From assembly GCA_020466095.1 (NCBI GenBank), contig CM035806.1, forward strand, positions 6,905,122 to 6,969,121: a stretch of DNA of 64,000 bases, written 5' to 3'. Made by a program: the position numbers and the translations under genes. The notes beneath the pieces are model-generated. The model was not told the origin of the DNA. It saw only the letters and a list, made by a program, of their open reading frames with translations, and did no database searches. This DNA comes from Chlorops oryzae. Its lineage: Eukaryota > Arthropoda > Insecta > Diptera > Chloropidae. This document shows positions 33,993 through 45,531 of the stretch, in pieces (position 1 is the stretch's first letter; each line of letters opens with the position of its first letter).

Positions 33993-36415
33993 TGGGCATG
34001 CGATCTTACAAACGATCAATTAGTGATCTCTCTTAGTGATGATAATATCGTAATCTAATGCTATAATTGAATTGGCACTTCAGCTTTAAATGATCGCCTT
34101 TTATTCTGCATTTTCTGTGGTGGTTTTTAAAAGAAAGTTAAAAAAAAAATTTTTTTTTTGTCGGAGGGACGCTAAAAATCTCTTGCATATTTCAGGGAGA
34201 TGATCACCTGTGCGAACACACTTTCCATAGATTGATTGGCATGTTTTCTAATCCAGAATCCCTTTCTGTTACTTGACTATTGACCTAAGGTTAAATTGTC
34301 ATAAAATTTTTTTTTTTTGAATTATTCAGAAATTCGTTATCGAGGTAACGACTCATGATCGTGCCGGGCATGATCATATGATCATATAACATATGTATGT
34401 ATCTCATCACGTCGTTGCACGTGACTTACGATAAGGACTTCAAAGAAAAGTTCCAGAAAAAACCATTATTTGTTCCAATAATAAGGAGCTTTCCAACCTC
34501 GATCATACTTCTACGATCTTCAACGGGAATATCGCAGGGCTGAAGGGGGAAAAATTTAGTTTTTTTTTTTTTTTTTTTTTGTTTTGCATAAAATTTTGTC
34601 TCAGACCCGCTTATCAGGTTCGACTGGAAATAATTGTAAAATTCTTCAATCGCAAAGTCAGTGACCTCATTTTGGTAATTTTTCAGTCTTTTATTGACAA
34701 TCTACCGACTCGAATCTTAACGAAGTTGAGCCATAAACTCACGGTTCTTGCTGATTAGTATGCACATTGAGAATCGCTCAATGTATGAATTTTGCTCGTT
34801 CACCGGCCATGGAGCCTGTGTGTGCCCCAGTCTAATGTAAACCTTGCTCCAACACTTATCAAAAGCCGCACATTACGTCAGTCCGCCGACAATCATCTAA
34901 TTTTTTTCGAATTTGTTTTTTTTTTTTTTCTGATCAGAGTGCATAGAAAAAAATAAATTGAAGCAAAAAAATGAAATATGAAAAATTGCGATTTTATGAA
35001 CTTTTTCCTTTGTAAATGACATAATTTCAAAATGATTTCAATTATTAAAAAAAAAAAAAAATCAAATCAAATAAATTAAAGAAATAATAATTCATCTTAT
35101 TTGAATACTCGTAACAAGACAATTGAGACAATATTTTATATTTTTATTTCTCATTGTTCTCATTTCGATTTCGATTTCTATTCCTTTGTGGCTCTAATAA
35201 AAAACTCTTGGGTAACTGGCTAGACGCTGTTGACATGGCCTGTGGGGCTCTGTTCTGTTCTGTTCAGTTCTGTTCTGTTCTTGGGTGGTAAATCTTGTTC
35301 CAAATTTTGTAAAAAAAAAAATTAATTATTTTTTCAATAAGTATTTTTTATAATTTTGTTTTTAATTTTTATGAATATTTTCTTTCATAAAAAAATTTGT
35401 TTCCCGTTCTTTGCTTGATTGCCCTTAACGATATGTCCGACCGTATTCGTTTGTACTTCGGCCGCCATATTCGAGAGGTTCTCAGATCTGGTTTTCAATG
35501 CTAATTTGCAATTTTAATTATGTATGTTCACAGAACCCAAATCCATTTCAATTAATGCTGAGAAAATTTTTCGTAATCGAAATTGAATTCGAAACGGAAA
35601 CGACGAACCCAACTCCTCTCGACGCCCCATGCTCGATGCTCGATGTCATTATAGCTTTTGTCGTTGTTGTCGCCCTGCTCTTGTTGTTGTCACTCTTGAA
35701 ATTTATGAACTGATTGTTAATTTGAAATTGAAATTTGCTAAGAAGCAAAAACAATACAAAAAAGCAAAAGAAGAAGAGAAGAAAACTAACATATTGAAAC
35801 CCAGCCTTCGCGTCAATTAGATCATTGTTTCGAGTTCTCTCTGAATATTCGTCATCGGAATCGAGTCGAGTCCCTTGCCATTCGCCAGTCGATATTCGCC
35901 ATCAGATATTTGTAAGTTCTTGTCACTTCTAGCGCTGATATGACGTTTTGTAACAACCAAAAAAAAAAAAAAAAAAAATTGAAAGAAAAAACAGTGAAAT
36001 TACAAAAAAAAAAAGCCCGATAATATCCGTGGCAACATTACAAGATGTACGCGAATGGCTCTGATGATAGCCTGTTGTTTGACATGTTAATTTCATTGGA
36101 GGCCTTCAATAACACTTGCTCCACACATTGCTGATTAGCTTTATTGGGGAATTCACTTATGCTATCACATTCGAAGCATTTTTATTGGGTTGATGGCAAG
36201 CTGAAATGGTTGAACAAAAAAAAAAAAAAACTCACAAGAGAAATTCGTCCGCAGCATTGATTCGAAAAACATGTGGATAGGCATTGAGCGGAAGGGCTAA
36301 AAAGACAAGATGAAGTTTTGCACAAACCAAAAAATATTCTTTTGTAAAAATGAAGATATTGGAAGATGAAGAAAGAATTTGCAAATTCGATATGAATCGA
36401 AGAATGAACAATTTT
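33993..36415. other. Non-coding region, no gene seen
   Basis: Long T run at 34559-34580, A runs at 35049-35060 and 35959-35978, a palindromic patch ATGATCATATGATCAT near 34369-34386 and a TTCTG pentamer run at 35251-35280. Small frames at 35498-35820 lack motifs. A moderately GC-balanced block at 35590-35900 may be conserved non-coding sequence. Confidence 0.45.
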
Positions 36416-36545
36416 TTTATTTTATTTAATTATTTATTTATATTTTTTTTACTTTATTTTAATTTATTTTTTATTAATTAATTTATTAATATGTTTATAT
36501 ATTTATTTAGTTTTTCATTTTTTATACATTTTATTTACATATTTA
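36416..36545. repeat. ATTTATTT-rich low-complexity tract
   Basis: Nearly pure A/T with TTTA tetramer periodicity. A longer tract of the same kind lies at 40556-40820, and both are followed by homologous sequence (36587-36650 and 41571-41640). Confidence 0.8.
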
Positions 36546-36586
36546 TTTACTAGCGATAGGAATAGTATCAATTATTTAACACATGA

Positions 36587-36650
36587 AATAATACTGCAAT
36601 AGCCAGAAGACTTCGGGAGATCGTTGAAAAGATAGAGGGAAGGATTCTCT
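36587..36650 (+). repeat. Duplicated segment, copy 1
   Basis: TACTGCAATAGCCAGAAGAC followed by TTCGGGAGATCGTTGAAAAG matches 41571-41640. In both places it lies downstream of an ATTTATTT tract, so the unit of duplication probably includes the tract. Confidence 0.6.
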
Positions 36651-37520
36651 ACACTGAGCGAACTTTACCATGATTTTTTTTTAAAGGGTGCATTGTTATT
36701 CACAGTCATTTTGATTTTCGAGCAGAAAAAAAATTTCAAAAGAAAAATTGTTGAGTTAACAACATTTTTGGTTAATTTAGAAAGAAATATGTTTAATTAC
36801 ATTTCTTTTCGTTCGGTATAATTCTCATTTGGTTTATAAATTAGGACATATAAGATATTCATTATCCTAGAAATTTTTATGTATTGCGAAAGCAGTCACC
36901 ACAACGGAGTGACCAAATCGGATGAAGTCCATCCGATGGCTATGTTTTGGGGTTATGTTCAGCAGAGGGTTTTGTGGTCATTTGCTTTGAACGTTAATTA
37001 AATTTGTTTTGACATTTCTTCTTTTATAGGTATTTTAGAAATTTTTTTTTATTTTAAAAACTATCTTGTCATTTCAATTATGTCCGTGGTTAGTTCAACA
37101 ATTTAAATTTAAATCCATTTTTGAAAATTATCATGTCAATTCAACCTGAAATATGGTTGATTCAAAATGAAAATCCAACAAGAAAAATTGTTAAAATTAA
37201 AAAAATATTCCTTTTTGTATGTTTTCCCTTTTGATTTAACCAGTTTCCTGGTTGATTTTTTTCTCTGTGTATGAAACAACGATATATTGCTCTTTAGAAA
37301 GAAGCTTTTGTGCTCTACACATTATGATTATTTGAGCGCACTATATTTCCTTTAACGTATATTTATAGAAAATATTTTTTGAACTAAAAAACAATTTCCC
37401 GTGTGCAGAAATTCTCTTCTCTTTTCTTTTGACTTAAACTTTTTTGTGTGCATGGGAATTTCGTTTTGAATACAAGCTCGATATGAGAATATCCAGACTC
37501 CGAAAATGGTGTCGCGGTTT
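36651..37520. other. AT-rich non-coding spacer
   Basis: Contains ACACTGAG at 36652 and CTCTGTGT at about 37264, plus GTTAAATC/GGTTGATT-type repeats between them. This could be a very decayed MITE of the common ACACTGAG type, but the ends match poorly. No gene. Confidence 0.35.
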
Positions 37521-38146
37521 TTAAACCCAGCGTAAGCAGGGTATACTTGTTTTGTGCAAATCTTGTTACAGCCAGAACTAAGCTCCGTAGATATAGAAAA
37601 TTATATATATATATATATATTATATTATTCGTGATCAAGATGAAAAACTGAATCGATTTGGACATGTCCGGTCGTCTGTGTCCGGATCTTTTATATCGTA
37701 TATCGTATATCGGGATTCGAGTATGATCCTAAGTACAAATGGGAGATATCCGACCATACCCGCCCACAAATGGAATTTAACGTGTTTTCAGTATAATGCT
37801 TGTAACTTGCGAACCACTCAACACATTCCATTGATATTTGGTGTACTGATAAACTACGAAAAGGGACATATCCTGGAAAAAAAATGGACGCCGTCCTCCT
37901 CGAGCCACGCCCAAAATTAATCCCACAAATAAGGGCTTATCGTAACTTGTGAAGTAAAAGGCGTAGAAGCTTCAAATTCGAAACATATGTTAACCAAGGC
38001 GAATGAAAGGTGTAGGGAAAGAATTTATGTGGCCCGCCCACTGCCACGCCCACAAAAGGAGAGGCAAAACATAGTGCGCCAATAATATCGGGACGCTGGG
38101 TATTTCAAAGTCGGGCTTGACCGACTTTAGCTTTCTTACTTGTTTT
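37521..38146 (-). mobile_element. DINE-1/Helentron-like element B
   Basis: Reverse orientation. The plus-strand left end reads ACCCAGCGTAAGCAGGGTAT, the reverse of the usual terminal GGGTATA. The right end carries a perfect hairpin (AAAGTCGG, then GCTTGA, then CCGACTTT), followed by CTTTCTTACTTGTT, the reverse complement of the usual AACAAGTAAGAAAG start. Contains CCCGCCCACTGCCACGCCCA and CGTAACTTGTGAAGTAAAAG, which align with element C. It has lost an internal piece of about 60 bp (the GTCCGTCCGT region) that C retains, and a TA microsatellite has expanded at 37603-37624. Confidence 0.85.
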
Positions 38147-38422
38147 CTTTTGTTCATAAATGTCTCATGCAAAGGTCCCATCACGATTCGCGGTGGAATT
38201 ATTTACAAAAAACAATGGAGTTGTGAAGAATCTCAGACACGTAAGAAACACAATATTAATTAGCCGCTGACGAATCGTGGGACATCAAAAGCTTTTACAA
38301 AATAAGTATTTGAAAAGAATTCTGGAATTTCTGGATTTTGTTTTGTCATTTTTGAAAAATGTTTCATCCTTGTGATGATCTTTAATTCTTTTTGAATCAT
38401 CTGAAAATAATTTCATGTTCCA
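38147..38422. other. Short non-coding spacer
   Basis: No gene or repeat recognised between DINE-like element B and the 31-bp minisatellite. Confidence 0.4.
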
Positions 38423-38916
38423 CGTACAGGGAAGCGACAGGATTTGTGTCGCCCGTGCAAGGAAGCGATAGAATTTGTGTCGCCCGTACAGGGAAGCGAT
38501 AGAATTTGTGTCGCCCGTGCAAGGAAGCGATAGATTTGTGTCGCCCGTGCAAGGAAGCGATAGAATTTGTGTCGCCCGTGCAAGGAAGCGATAGAATTTG
38601 TGTCGACCGTGCAAGGAAGCGATAGAGTTTGTGTCGCCCGTAGAGCGAAGCAACAGAATTTGTGTCGGCCGTGCAAGGAAGCGATAGAATTTGTGTCGGC
38701 CGTGCAAGGAAGCGATAGAATTTGTGTCGCCCGTGCAAGGAAGCTATAGAATTTGTGTCGCCCGTGCAAGGAAGCGATAGAATTTGTGTCGGCCGTGCAA
38801 GGAAGCGATAGATTCGTGTCGCCCGTGCAAGGAAGCGATAGAATTTGTGTCGGCCGTATAGGAAAGCGATAGAATTTGTGCCGCCTGTACAGGGAAGCAA
38901 TTGAATTTGTGTCGCC
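38423..38916. repeat. 31-bp minisatellite, about 16 units
   Basis: The unit GAAGCGATAGAATTTGTGTC followed by GCCCGTGCAAG (31 bp) repeats about 16 times. Variants have GGCCGTGC for GCCCGTGC, GTACAGG for GTGCAAG, and short units with bases lost in GATAGAATTTG. Since 31 is not divisible by three, three consecutive units form a 93-bp reading cycle and give stop-free frames of up to 177 codons on the minus strand. There are no unique spacers, so this is not a CRISPR array. Confidence 0.95.
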
Positions 38917-40555
38917 GATACGCGTCTCACTCACAAACTACGAGTTACCACGACAAAAGAGTTCTAATTTATGCACGGACTAATTGACTTTTTTGTTGAA
39001 AGTGTTTCGTTTTCGTTTCTGATATGCTAAATTGGCCTGAAGTAGCCTGAAAAAGCGCTGACTTGACGTCCCTGATTACGAAGTCATTTCTCAAAGCTAT
39101 AAAAATCAATATAAAGAACTTGGAACGTTCATACTTCTACTATATGTCGCAAGTTCAATGAAATTGTAACTTAAATGGCTAACCTTAGCACTTCAAAAAT
39201 TGAATAAGGGCGGAAAATTTTTCAATTACGCCTAAAGAAAACATTTATGATATAAATTCGATATCAATTTTATTGCAATCATCGAATTCATTCCAAATAT
39301 CCCAACATTAATTTAGCATAAGCTCATCTCTGAAGTGATCGCACTTTTCCTTCAAGATCAATAATAGATTTCCCTCTGTTCTTGGGGATTTCCGGTTAAA
39401 GCAATCATTCGAAATTCGCGTATATATTTTTTTTTATTAATCTCTTTTTTCGAGGCCCCCATTGTCAATGTTATCTGACTTAATTTACTCTGTTCAGATA
39501 GTGATTACTCGTAAGAAACTTAGGACTGACGTCGCTGCTGGTGCCGATAAGGCCTATAGAAATAAAAACAAAAAGCGTTGGACAGAAGCTTCTGAAAGCA
39601 GTTTGTTATTATTTTTTTATTTAAAGCCTTCCACCTTTCATGAAAAGTGGCATTCGCCTGATTATTATTATTATTATTTTTTTTTTTCACTTTAGTTGTT
39701 ACTTTTGTTTTTGTTCTTGTTCTATGGTTAAGTAACTGGAGTAATTAAGTGAATACTGCGATAATTTGATTGTTTTGAAAAGCCATTTGTCTTCGTTAAG
39801 TTTCTTTCCCTCGCGGTTTTCTTGTTCTTGTTTGGTGTGATTGCTTGTGCTTTCGATTCAGGCACTCGTTGGTCTTATCGGAACGCCAATGTCGAACGTG
39901 ACAGCTTTAGCCAGGTATACGCACTTCAGTTCAGTTTTGAAAGCAAAGACAAGTGACAATCCAAAAATAATTATTGTAAACGACACGAAGGAGAATGATA
40001 GAGAGCGCGATAGAGAAAGATTTCGCAGCACTCTGGGGCTGGGGATTTCGCGGGGCTCTGGCTCTAATGGCGTTGGATCAACAGCAGCGAACACAAAATG
40101 CGATAAAAGCAAATGAAATGAAATTAATGAACCAAAAAAATTGTTTCGTGAATTTTCTCTTCCGCACTTCATAACCACCCCACAAAAGAAAATATTAAAA
40201 AAAAAAAAAAAGAACAACACCACAACAACAACATCATTATCATTGGCAACAAAGAAAGCGGAATAAAACAGCTACCATTAAAATCTATAACAGCACTAAA
40301 ATATTATTAGGATTCTTCGGGAGAACCACTTAAGTCAACGAATGATAAACCAAACCTTGGATGAAATCCATTTTGGAAATGTTTTTTATGGAAAAAGAGC
40401 AAAAAACGAATTGAATTAAAAGTGAACTTAATCGCTTTTTCTATGTTTTTGCATAAAATTGATGCTTGATAGTCCCTAGTCCGCCTCATCTATGACCGCC
40501 GATGGTTAGGATAAAAATCAGGAATTTTGTTACCCTTTTGTTAATTAAAAGAAAA
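38917..40555. other. Non-coding region, possible small exon at 39.84-40.12 kb
   Basis: Mostly AT-rich. At 39825-39862 a T-rich stretch ends in TTTCGATTCAG, an acceptable splice acceptor. It is followed by an in-frame ATG (39889) and an open frame to 40116 with fairly even composition, ending in GSGSNGVGSTAANTKCDKSK. No domain is recognisable and no donor was identified, so it is only a candidate transcribed exon. Confidence 0.3.
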
Positions 40556-40822
40556 ATTTTTTTTATTTATTTTTTAATTTTTTTTTTTATTTATTAATTT
40601 ATTCATTTATTTGTAAGTTGATTTATTTTTCATTTATTTATTTTAATTTATTTATTTGTTAATTTTTTTTTTTTTTTATTTTATTTATTTATTTAAATTT
40701 TATTTCTTATTTCATATTTTATTATTTTATTTATTTACTTTTTATTTATTTATTTTTTTATTAATTACCAAATTAATTAATTAATTTATTTTTATTAATT
40801 CATTTATTTTTTATAGCTTTTA
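40556..40822. repeat. ATTTATTT-rich low-complexity tract
   Basis: About 265 bp of almost pure A/T with TTTA periodicity, directly abutting the terminus of DINE-like element C. Confidence 0.85.
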
Positions 40823-41518
40823 TTATACCCAGCGTAAGCAGGGTATACTAGTTGTGTGCAAATCTTGTAACAGGGAGAACTAAGCTCCGGAGATATAGAC
40901 AAATATATATAGAAATGATCAGGATCAAAAACTGAACCGATTTAGACATGTCCGTCTGACCGTCTGTCCGTCCGTCCGTGGTCGGATCTCCTCCGAAACG
41001 GCTGGACCAATCAAGTTCAAATTTGGCACACAGGTTTATCGGGATTCGAGTATGATCCTAAGTACAAATCGGAGATATCCGCCCACTGTCACGCCTACAA
41101 ATGAATTTAACGTGTTTTCAGTAAATTGCTTGTCGCCGTCCTCCTCGAGCCACGCCCACAAATAATCCCACAAATAAGGGCTTATCGTAACTTGTGAAGT
41201 AAAAGACGTAGAAGCTTCAAATTCGAAACATAGGTTCACCAAGGCGAATGAAACGTGTAGGAAAAAATGTTATGTCGCCCGCCCACTGCCACGCCCACAA
41301 ATGAAGATTTCTCGTAACTTCCGAAGTAAAAGGCGTAGAAGCTTCAAATTCGCCACATAGGTTAACCAAGGCGAATGAAAGGTGTAGGGAAATAATTTAT
41401 GTTGCCCGCCCACTGCCACGCCCACAAATAGAGAAGCAAAACATAGTGCGCTCATAATGTCGGGACGCTGGGGGTATTTCAAAGTCGGGCTTGACCGACT
41501 TTAGATTTCTTACTTGTT
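40823..41518 (-). mobile_element. DINE-1/Helentron-like element C
   Basis: Same family and orientation as element B. The left end is TTATACCCAGCGTAAGCAGG. The right end is AAAGTCGGGCTTGACCGACT, then TTAGATTTCTTACTTGTT, again with a perfect terminal hairpin. It retains GTCTGTCCGTCCGTCCGTGG and GGAGACCGGA-like sequence missing from B, and has a duplicated CGCCCACTGCCACGCCCACA block. It appears to be inserted between the ATTTATTT tract and the duplicated segment at 41571, an arrangement uninterrupted at 36.4-36.65 kb. Confidence 0.87.
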
Positions 41519-41570
41519 TTTTTTTATTAGCGTTTGGTCTAGCATCAAATATTCAATTTATAAAATAATA

Positions 41571-41640
41571 GGTACTGCAATAGCCAGCACCCTTCGGCAG
41601 ATCGTTGTAAAGATAAATGGATAGAAACAAGCCTTGATCT
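41571..41640 (+). repeat. Duplicated segment, copy 2
   Basis: TACTGCAATAGCCAGCACCC followed by TTCGGCAGATCGTTGTAAAG aligns with 36587-36650. Confidence 0.6.
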
Positions 41641-41731
41641 ATATAAGGAGCAAACTTTCTTTGCGAAAGTTTCCATTCGTGAGGGGTTTCACTGTTGTGG
41701 TGTAGTAGCAAAGAGCGCATGTCATGTGGTC

Positions 41732-41882
41732 CAGTAGCGTAGTGAGGGGGGTCGCCCCGGGCGCCAAATCATATTTCAAATTTTATGATGGTATTTTTAT
41801 TGAGGCCGATTGGAGGGGGCGGCATTTCCTGCGTTGTGCCCCCATCGGGCCACGGGCGCCGAAATGTCTCGCTACGCCACTG
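41732..41882. mobile_element. hAT-type MITE, 151 bp
   Basis: The left end is CAGTAGCGTAGTGAGG and the right end, reverse-complemented, is CAGTGGCGTAGCGAGA. Both are followed inward by GGGCGCC-containing sequence (CCCCGGGCGCC and GGCGCCCGTGGCCC). An exact 8-bp duplication, ATGTGGTC, flanks it (41724-41731 and 41883-41890). CAG-initiated ends with an 8-bp duplication are diagnostic of the hAT superfamily. No coding capacity. Confidence 0.93.
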
Positions 41883-41890
41883 ATGTGGTC

Positions 41891-43597
41891 TGTTCGATGA
41901 AAGAAGCCATGGGAATTGCCAAAAACGCAAAGAGTTAATGGGTCCGACTGACAAAAAAAGGCACACATAAAAAAAAATAATCCAAAAATTCCGGTAATAA
42001 TAAAACTTTATAAAAAGAACAGCGCCCATCTTTGTTATTTTCTAGTCTCGAAAATCAGAATTTCGCACCATATTTTTTTCTGGTTCTTTTTTTTATTTTT
42101 ATTGTTGCTCCGGTGCTGGCAATAAGTCGAGAAAAGTCACCAGAACGACACACGGGCAGAATCTTTTTAGCGCAAACACCAAAAATTCGAGTAGCCAAAA
42201 TAGTTTCGCTTCCGCTGCTGATGTTTTATTCTCTTTTTGTTTTATTTTCGGATTTTTTTTTAATTTTTATTTTTTTTAGCTTTCGTTTGGTGTTTCTCTT
42301 CGTTTTTGGCTAATTTCGGTCTTGCCATTTTCTAGTTGAGCTACGAGTATTTGAGCAATTCACTTCCATGCCGAACTCATTTATGGATAAAAATTTTTTT
42401 GTTGAAAATAAAATCGGATAACTGGTTTGACTTCTCTTCGTTGTTTAGTTCAAAATTCCCCTAAAAGTATGCAACAAAATTTGAACCACGATCAATTTTT
42501 AAATTAATAAATTTTTAATTGCATTTTTGCGCTCGCTGTGTACGTCTTTGCCAACGGCTCTAAATAGGCATTAAAAAATGTATGCTAATAGCAAAAAACC
42601 AAGCAGACTCGATTCCATCAGGTCCATTCGTCTGTCTGACTGTTTGATTCACTATCTGTCTGCCTGACTCGCTCTCCCTGTATAGACTATCCTTATTGAT
42701 GAAATTATCCATGAAAGGATAGACTTGATATGATATTTTTTGGGGTTTCTCCAGTTCGGGGGCCTGTTAAAGAACCACAAACTGAACATTTCGGTCACTA
42801 GAAGGCCCTAGATGTTAGTTTCCGAAATTAGAAAAATAGGCCTGCGATAAAGAGGGATTGCGAAAATCCAATATTTTTTTTTTTTAGGAAACTGAGCGAA
42901 AGACTTTTTACGAGCTTATTTCATTCTCATGAGAATTCTTTACAAAAATATGGTTATTGTGAGCCTGGTCTGGTCCTAGACCAGCGGTCAACAGTGCCTA
43001 TCGCCTACTACGTAACGTTACGAGACTGTAAGCGAGACTGTTACGAGGCTGTAAGCGACTTGCCTATCAATAGCTTACAAAGTATACGAGATTGTAGACG
43101 AAATGCCTATCAATAGCTTACTTTGTGTGGTGGTGGTAGGCATTCAATCAACAAAACGGCCATGCTCGACCAAAAGTATACTAGGATCGTATATGAGGTC
43201 GTATGTATTACCGCCTACGGCCGACGAAATCTGTTGCGGTTCATCGCTTTTGAAGGTTAATGTGTCTGTAAGGGGTGTGTATCAGAAGTGGTCCCCCTCG
43301 GGACTTCAGGACTACGGCAATGGGCCCCTGATTGCCGAGTATGTTCTTTGCATATGGAAGGGGCCAAAGAAGGGAAAAAACCGTCGGATTCCAAACTTGC
43401 TGTCAAACAGACTTGTGTCGGGTATTTTATTATCAGATTCTACAGGCTTTAGCACCCTCGCGAATTTAAAGTCCTTCTTATGGTCAAAGTTTTCACTTTT
43501 CTTGTTGCCTTGATGCAGGACTTCCATGTAAAAAAAAATCCTTATGTATCCACATCGTATTGTATTTCAGCGCTTGTCACTCTCAATCAGTGTGCAT
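41891..43597. other. Non-coding region, no gene seen
   Basis: T-rich blocks at 42068-42105 and 42247-42275, and a small imperfect repeat at about 43005-43125 (GACTGTAAGCGA and CCTATCAATAGCTTAC twice). A 136-codon frame at 43103-43513 overlaps that repeat and has no recognisable domain. Not called as a gene. Confidence 0.45.
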
Positions 43598-43599
43598 TA

Positions 43600-44414
43600 G
43601 GGTGGTCCAAATTTGCTAAGTTCATTTAATTTTGCGAGTCAGCCCCTCAAAATGTAGTAGAGGGCAGCAGGAAAGGGAAATTAAAAGATTTAGATCGATC
43701 GGACATCATTTAGGGGGTGCTCAACGAGGTCAAAGTTCAGAAACATGATTTTTTTAAACTGATGCCGCTATGTTGTAAAAATAACAAAAATATGCACTTA
43801 AATTTTTCTAAATATCTCAAAAACTAATTAAGATAGGGAGACGAAACAACCGTTGGCTGAGTCCTAAAATATCAGAAAATTCAAAACAATTTTTTTTTTA
43901 AATTTTTACACTGAGAAAAAAATGTTCACAAAACTAAAAAGGATATTTTAAAAGTTTTTTTTTTCAGTGTATTTCTGTCGCTATACCTCTTCTTAAATAT
44001 GATTAAAAACTTTCTCAAGGAATTGACAGAAATACACTGAAAAAAAAAACTTTTAAAATATCCTTTTTAGTTTTGTGAACATTTTTTTCTCAGTGTAAAA
44101 ATTAAAAAAAAAATAGTTTTGAATTTTCTGATATTTTAGGAATCAGCCAACGTTTGTTTCGTCTCCCTATCTTAATTGGTTTTTGAGATATTTAGAAAAA
44201 TTTAAGTGCATATTTTTGTTATTTGTACTACATAGCGGCATCAGTTTAAAAAAATCATGTTTCTGAACTTTGACCTCGTTGAGCACCCCCTAAATGATGT
44301 CCGATCGATCTAAATCTTTTCATTTCCCTTTCCTGCTGCCCTCTACTACATTTTGAGGGGATGACTCGTAAAATCCGACATAAAATAATTTTCCCATACA
44401 ATTTTGGACCACCC
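43600..44414. mobile_element. 815-bp hairpin (long inverted repeat) element
   Basis: Begins GGGTGGTCCAAA and ends TTTGGACCACCC, with TA on both sides (43598-43599 and 44415-44416). The arms are complementary over almost their whole length around a loop near 43985-44025. Paired landmarks include GATTTAGATCGATCGGACAT, AGGTCAAAGTTCAGAAACAT and ATATCTCAAAAACTAATTAA. Each arm carries a nested ~62-bp mini-hairpin bounded by TACACTGAGAAAAA and TTTTTTCAGTGTA (43915-43977 and 44034-44097). It encodes no protein. It is a foldback-like MITE of TA-inserting type, distinct in sequence from the element at 30.3 kb. Confidence 0.9.
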
Positions 44415-44416
44415 TA

Positions 44417-45085
44417 CTGTGCATTTCCGCCAAAAAAAAAAAAAAATAAATAAAAAAATATTGCACCTGCGCATAAGTGGATAGAGCGGCAGAAAAGCCG
44501 CAAATAGCCGGTCCAAATAGAATATTGAATCAATGAGAAATGTAAACAAAACCGAAACGATCCATGTGTTGCGAAAATGAGAGAAGAGAGGCCTCATAGA
44601 ATTATTTCCCACGTTGAATCGTTGCGTTGCGCGTTACGGCTCTAATACCGTAGAGCGTTTAAATGATTAGCAGGGAGAACTTATAGGTACCCAATATTCT
44701 GCCAAAACAAAAACACCGTGGGTTGGAGCGAACTTAGCTTTTGTTTCCTTCTTAACTGGAGCTAATAGGAGAAAATCTTTGAATCTGAAAAGTGAGAAGG
44801 ATTCGATCGTTCTTCCATAAAAAGTTCTCTGAAGACCTTAGCATACTTTTTTTGTCTCTCAGAATTTGGATATTCAAGTTCTAAGGAGAAGCGCCTCATC
44901 TGGAGAATATGTAGGAATACGTGTGCTAGAAGACAAAGCGAATTTTTTCATTGTGGTCTAAATGCAAGTCCCTCAAAATCTTGTTCCGATCTTGTTCCGA
45001 TCTTGGTATCTCATCATCTTCATATCGAACTAAATCAGGATGAACCCACTCCATTCGCTTACAAAAAAACATAGGCACAAACGGG
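44417..45085. other. Non-coding spacer
   Basis: AT-rich with no gene recognised. A direct duplication CTTGTTCCGATCTTG occurs near 44980-45005. Confidence 0.4.
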
Positions 45086-45200
45086 TCTATGAACATGCAG
45101 TTGGGTACGGCTAAATCGGATCTCCTGGTGACTCTGATCAATTCCATATATTACAGACTTCTTTTGATCTCTCTCAAGGGTTGTACTCTGATGCACACAT
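45086..45200 (+). mobile_element. DINE-1-like 3' fragment
   Basis: GGGTACGGCTAAATCGGATC and TCCTGGTGACTCTGATCAAT match the segment of element A near 33860-33895 (ATGGCTAAATCGAATC, then TCCTGGTGACGCTGATCATT). Only the 3' part is recognisable. Confidence 0.55.
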
Positions 45201-45510
45201 GGAAGTTCGCTTGAAATATAAAATTAACATTATAAAAAGACACGTATTCGTTTAATAAAACCGCCTATAAATATGCCAGATTGTTTTTTTTTTAAATATT
45301 TTGTGTCTCACATGCTTTAAAGTCCAAGTCTAATTAAGATTCGAGCTTGATGTGATTCTTGAATGGAAGCTTTTTTAATTGAACCGGTTTCTCGTTAATA
45401 ATTTCTTGCGTCATTTTTGACAGTGTGTGTGTGTGTGTGACGTATGGACAGACATACTTATTCGATTAATAAAAACCTTAGAAAGTTAAAAAATTGTTGC
45501 TTGATCTAAA

Positions 45511-45531
45511 AATTTCTTTCTCGTATTTCAG
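45511..45531 (+). other. Splice acceptor of the shot-like exon
   Basis: Pyrimidine-rich TTTCTTTCTCGTATTTCAG ends at 45531 and is a strong acceptor. The exon then opens with an ATG (45532) that starts a 21-codon upstream frame in the leader. Confidence 0.65.

Noticed and set aside
36652..37273. Candidate MITE with ACACTGAG on the left and CTCTGTGT on the right
   Set aside because: Ends match over only about eight bases with mismatches, no target duplication is visible, and arms do not pair.
38285..38934. CRISPR-like regular repeat and 140-177 codon minus-strand frames
   Set aside because: Units are contiguous 31-bp tandem repeats without unique spacers, in a eukaryotic context; the frames arise because three units form a 93-bp cycle.
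43103..43513. 136-codon frame that could be a transposon fragment
   Set aside because: Overlaps a local imperfect repeat and shows no motif of a known transposase or retrotransposon protein.
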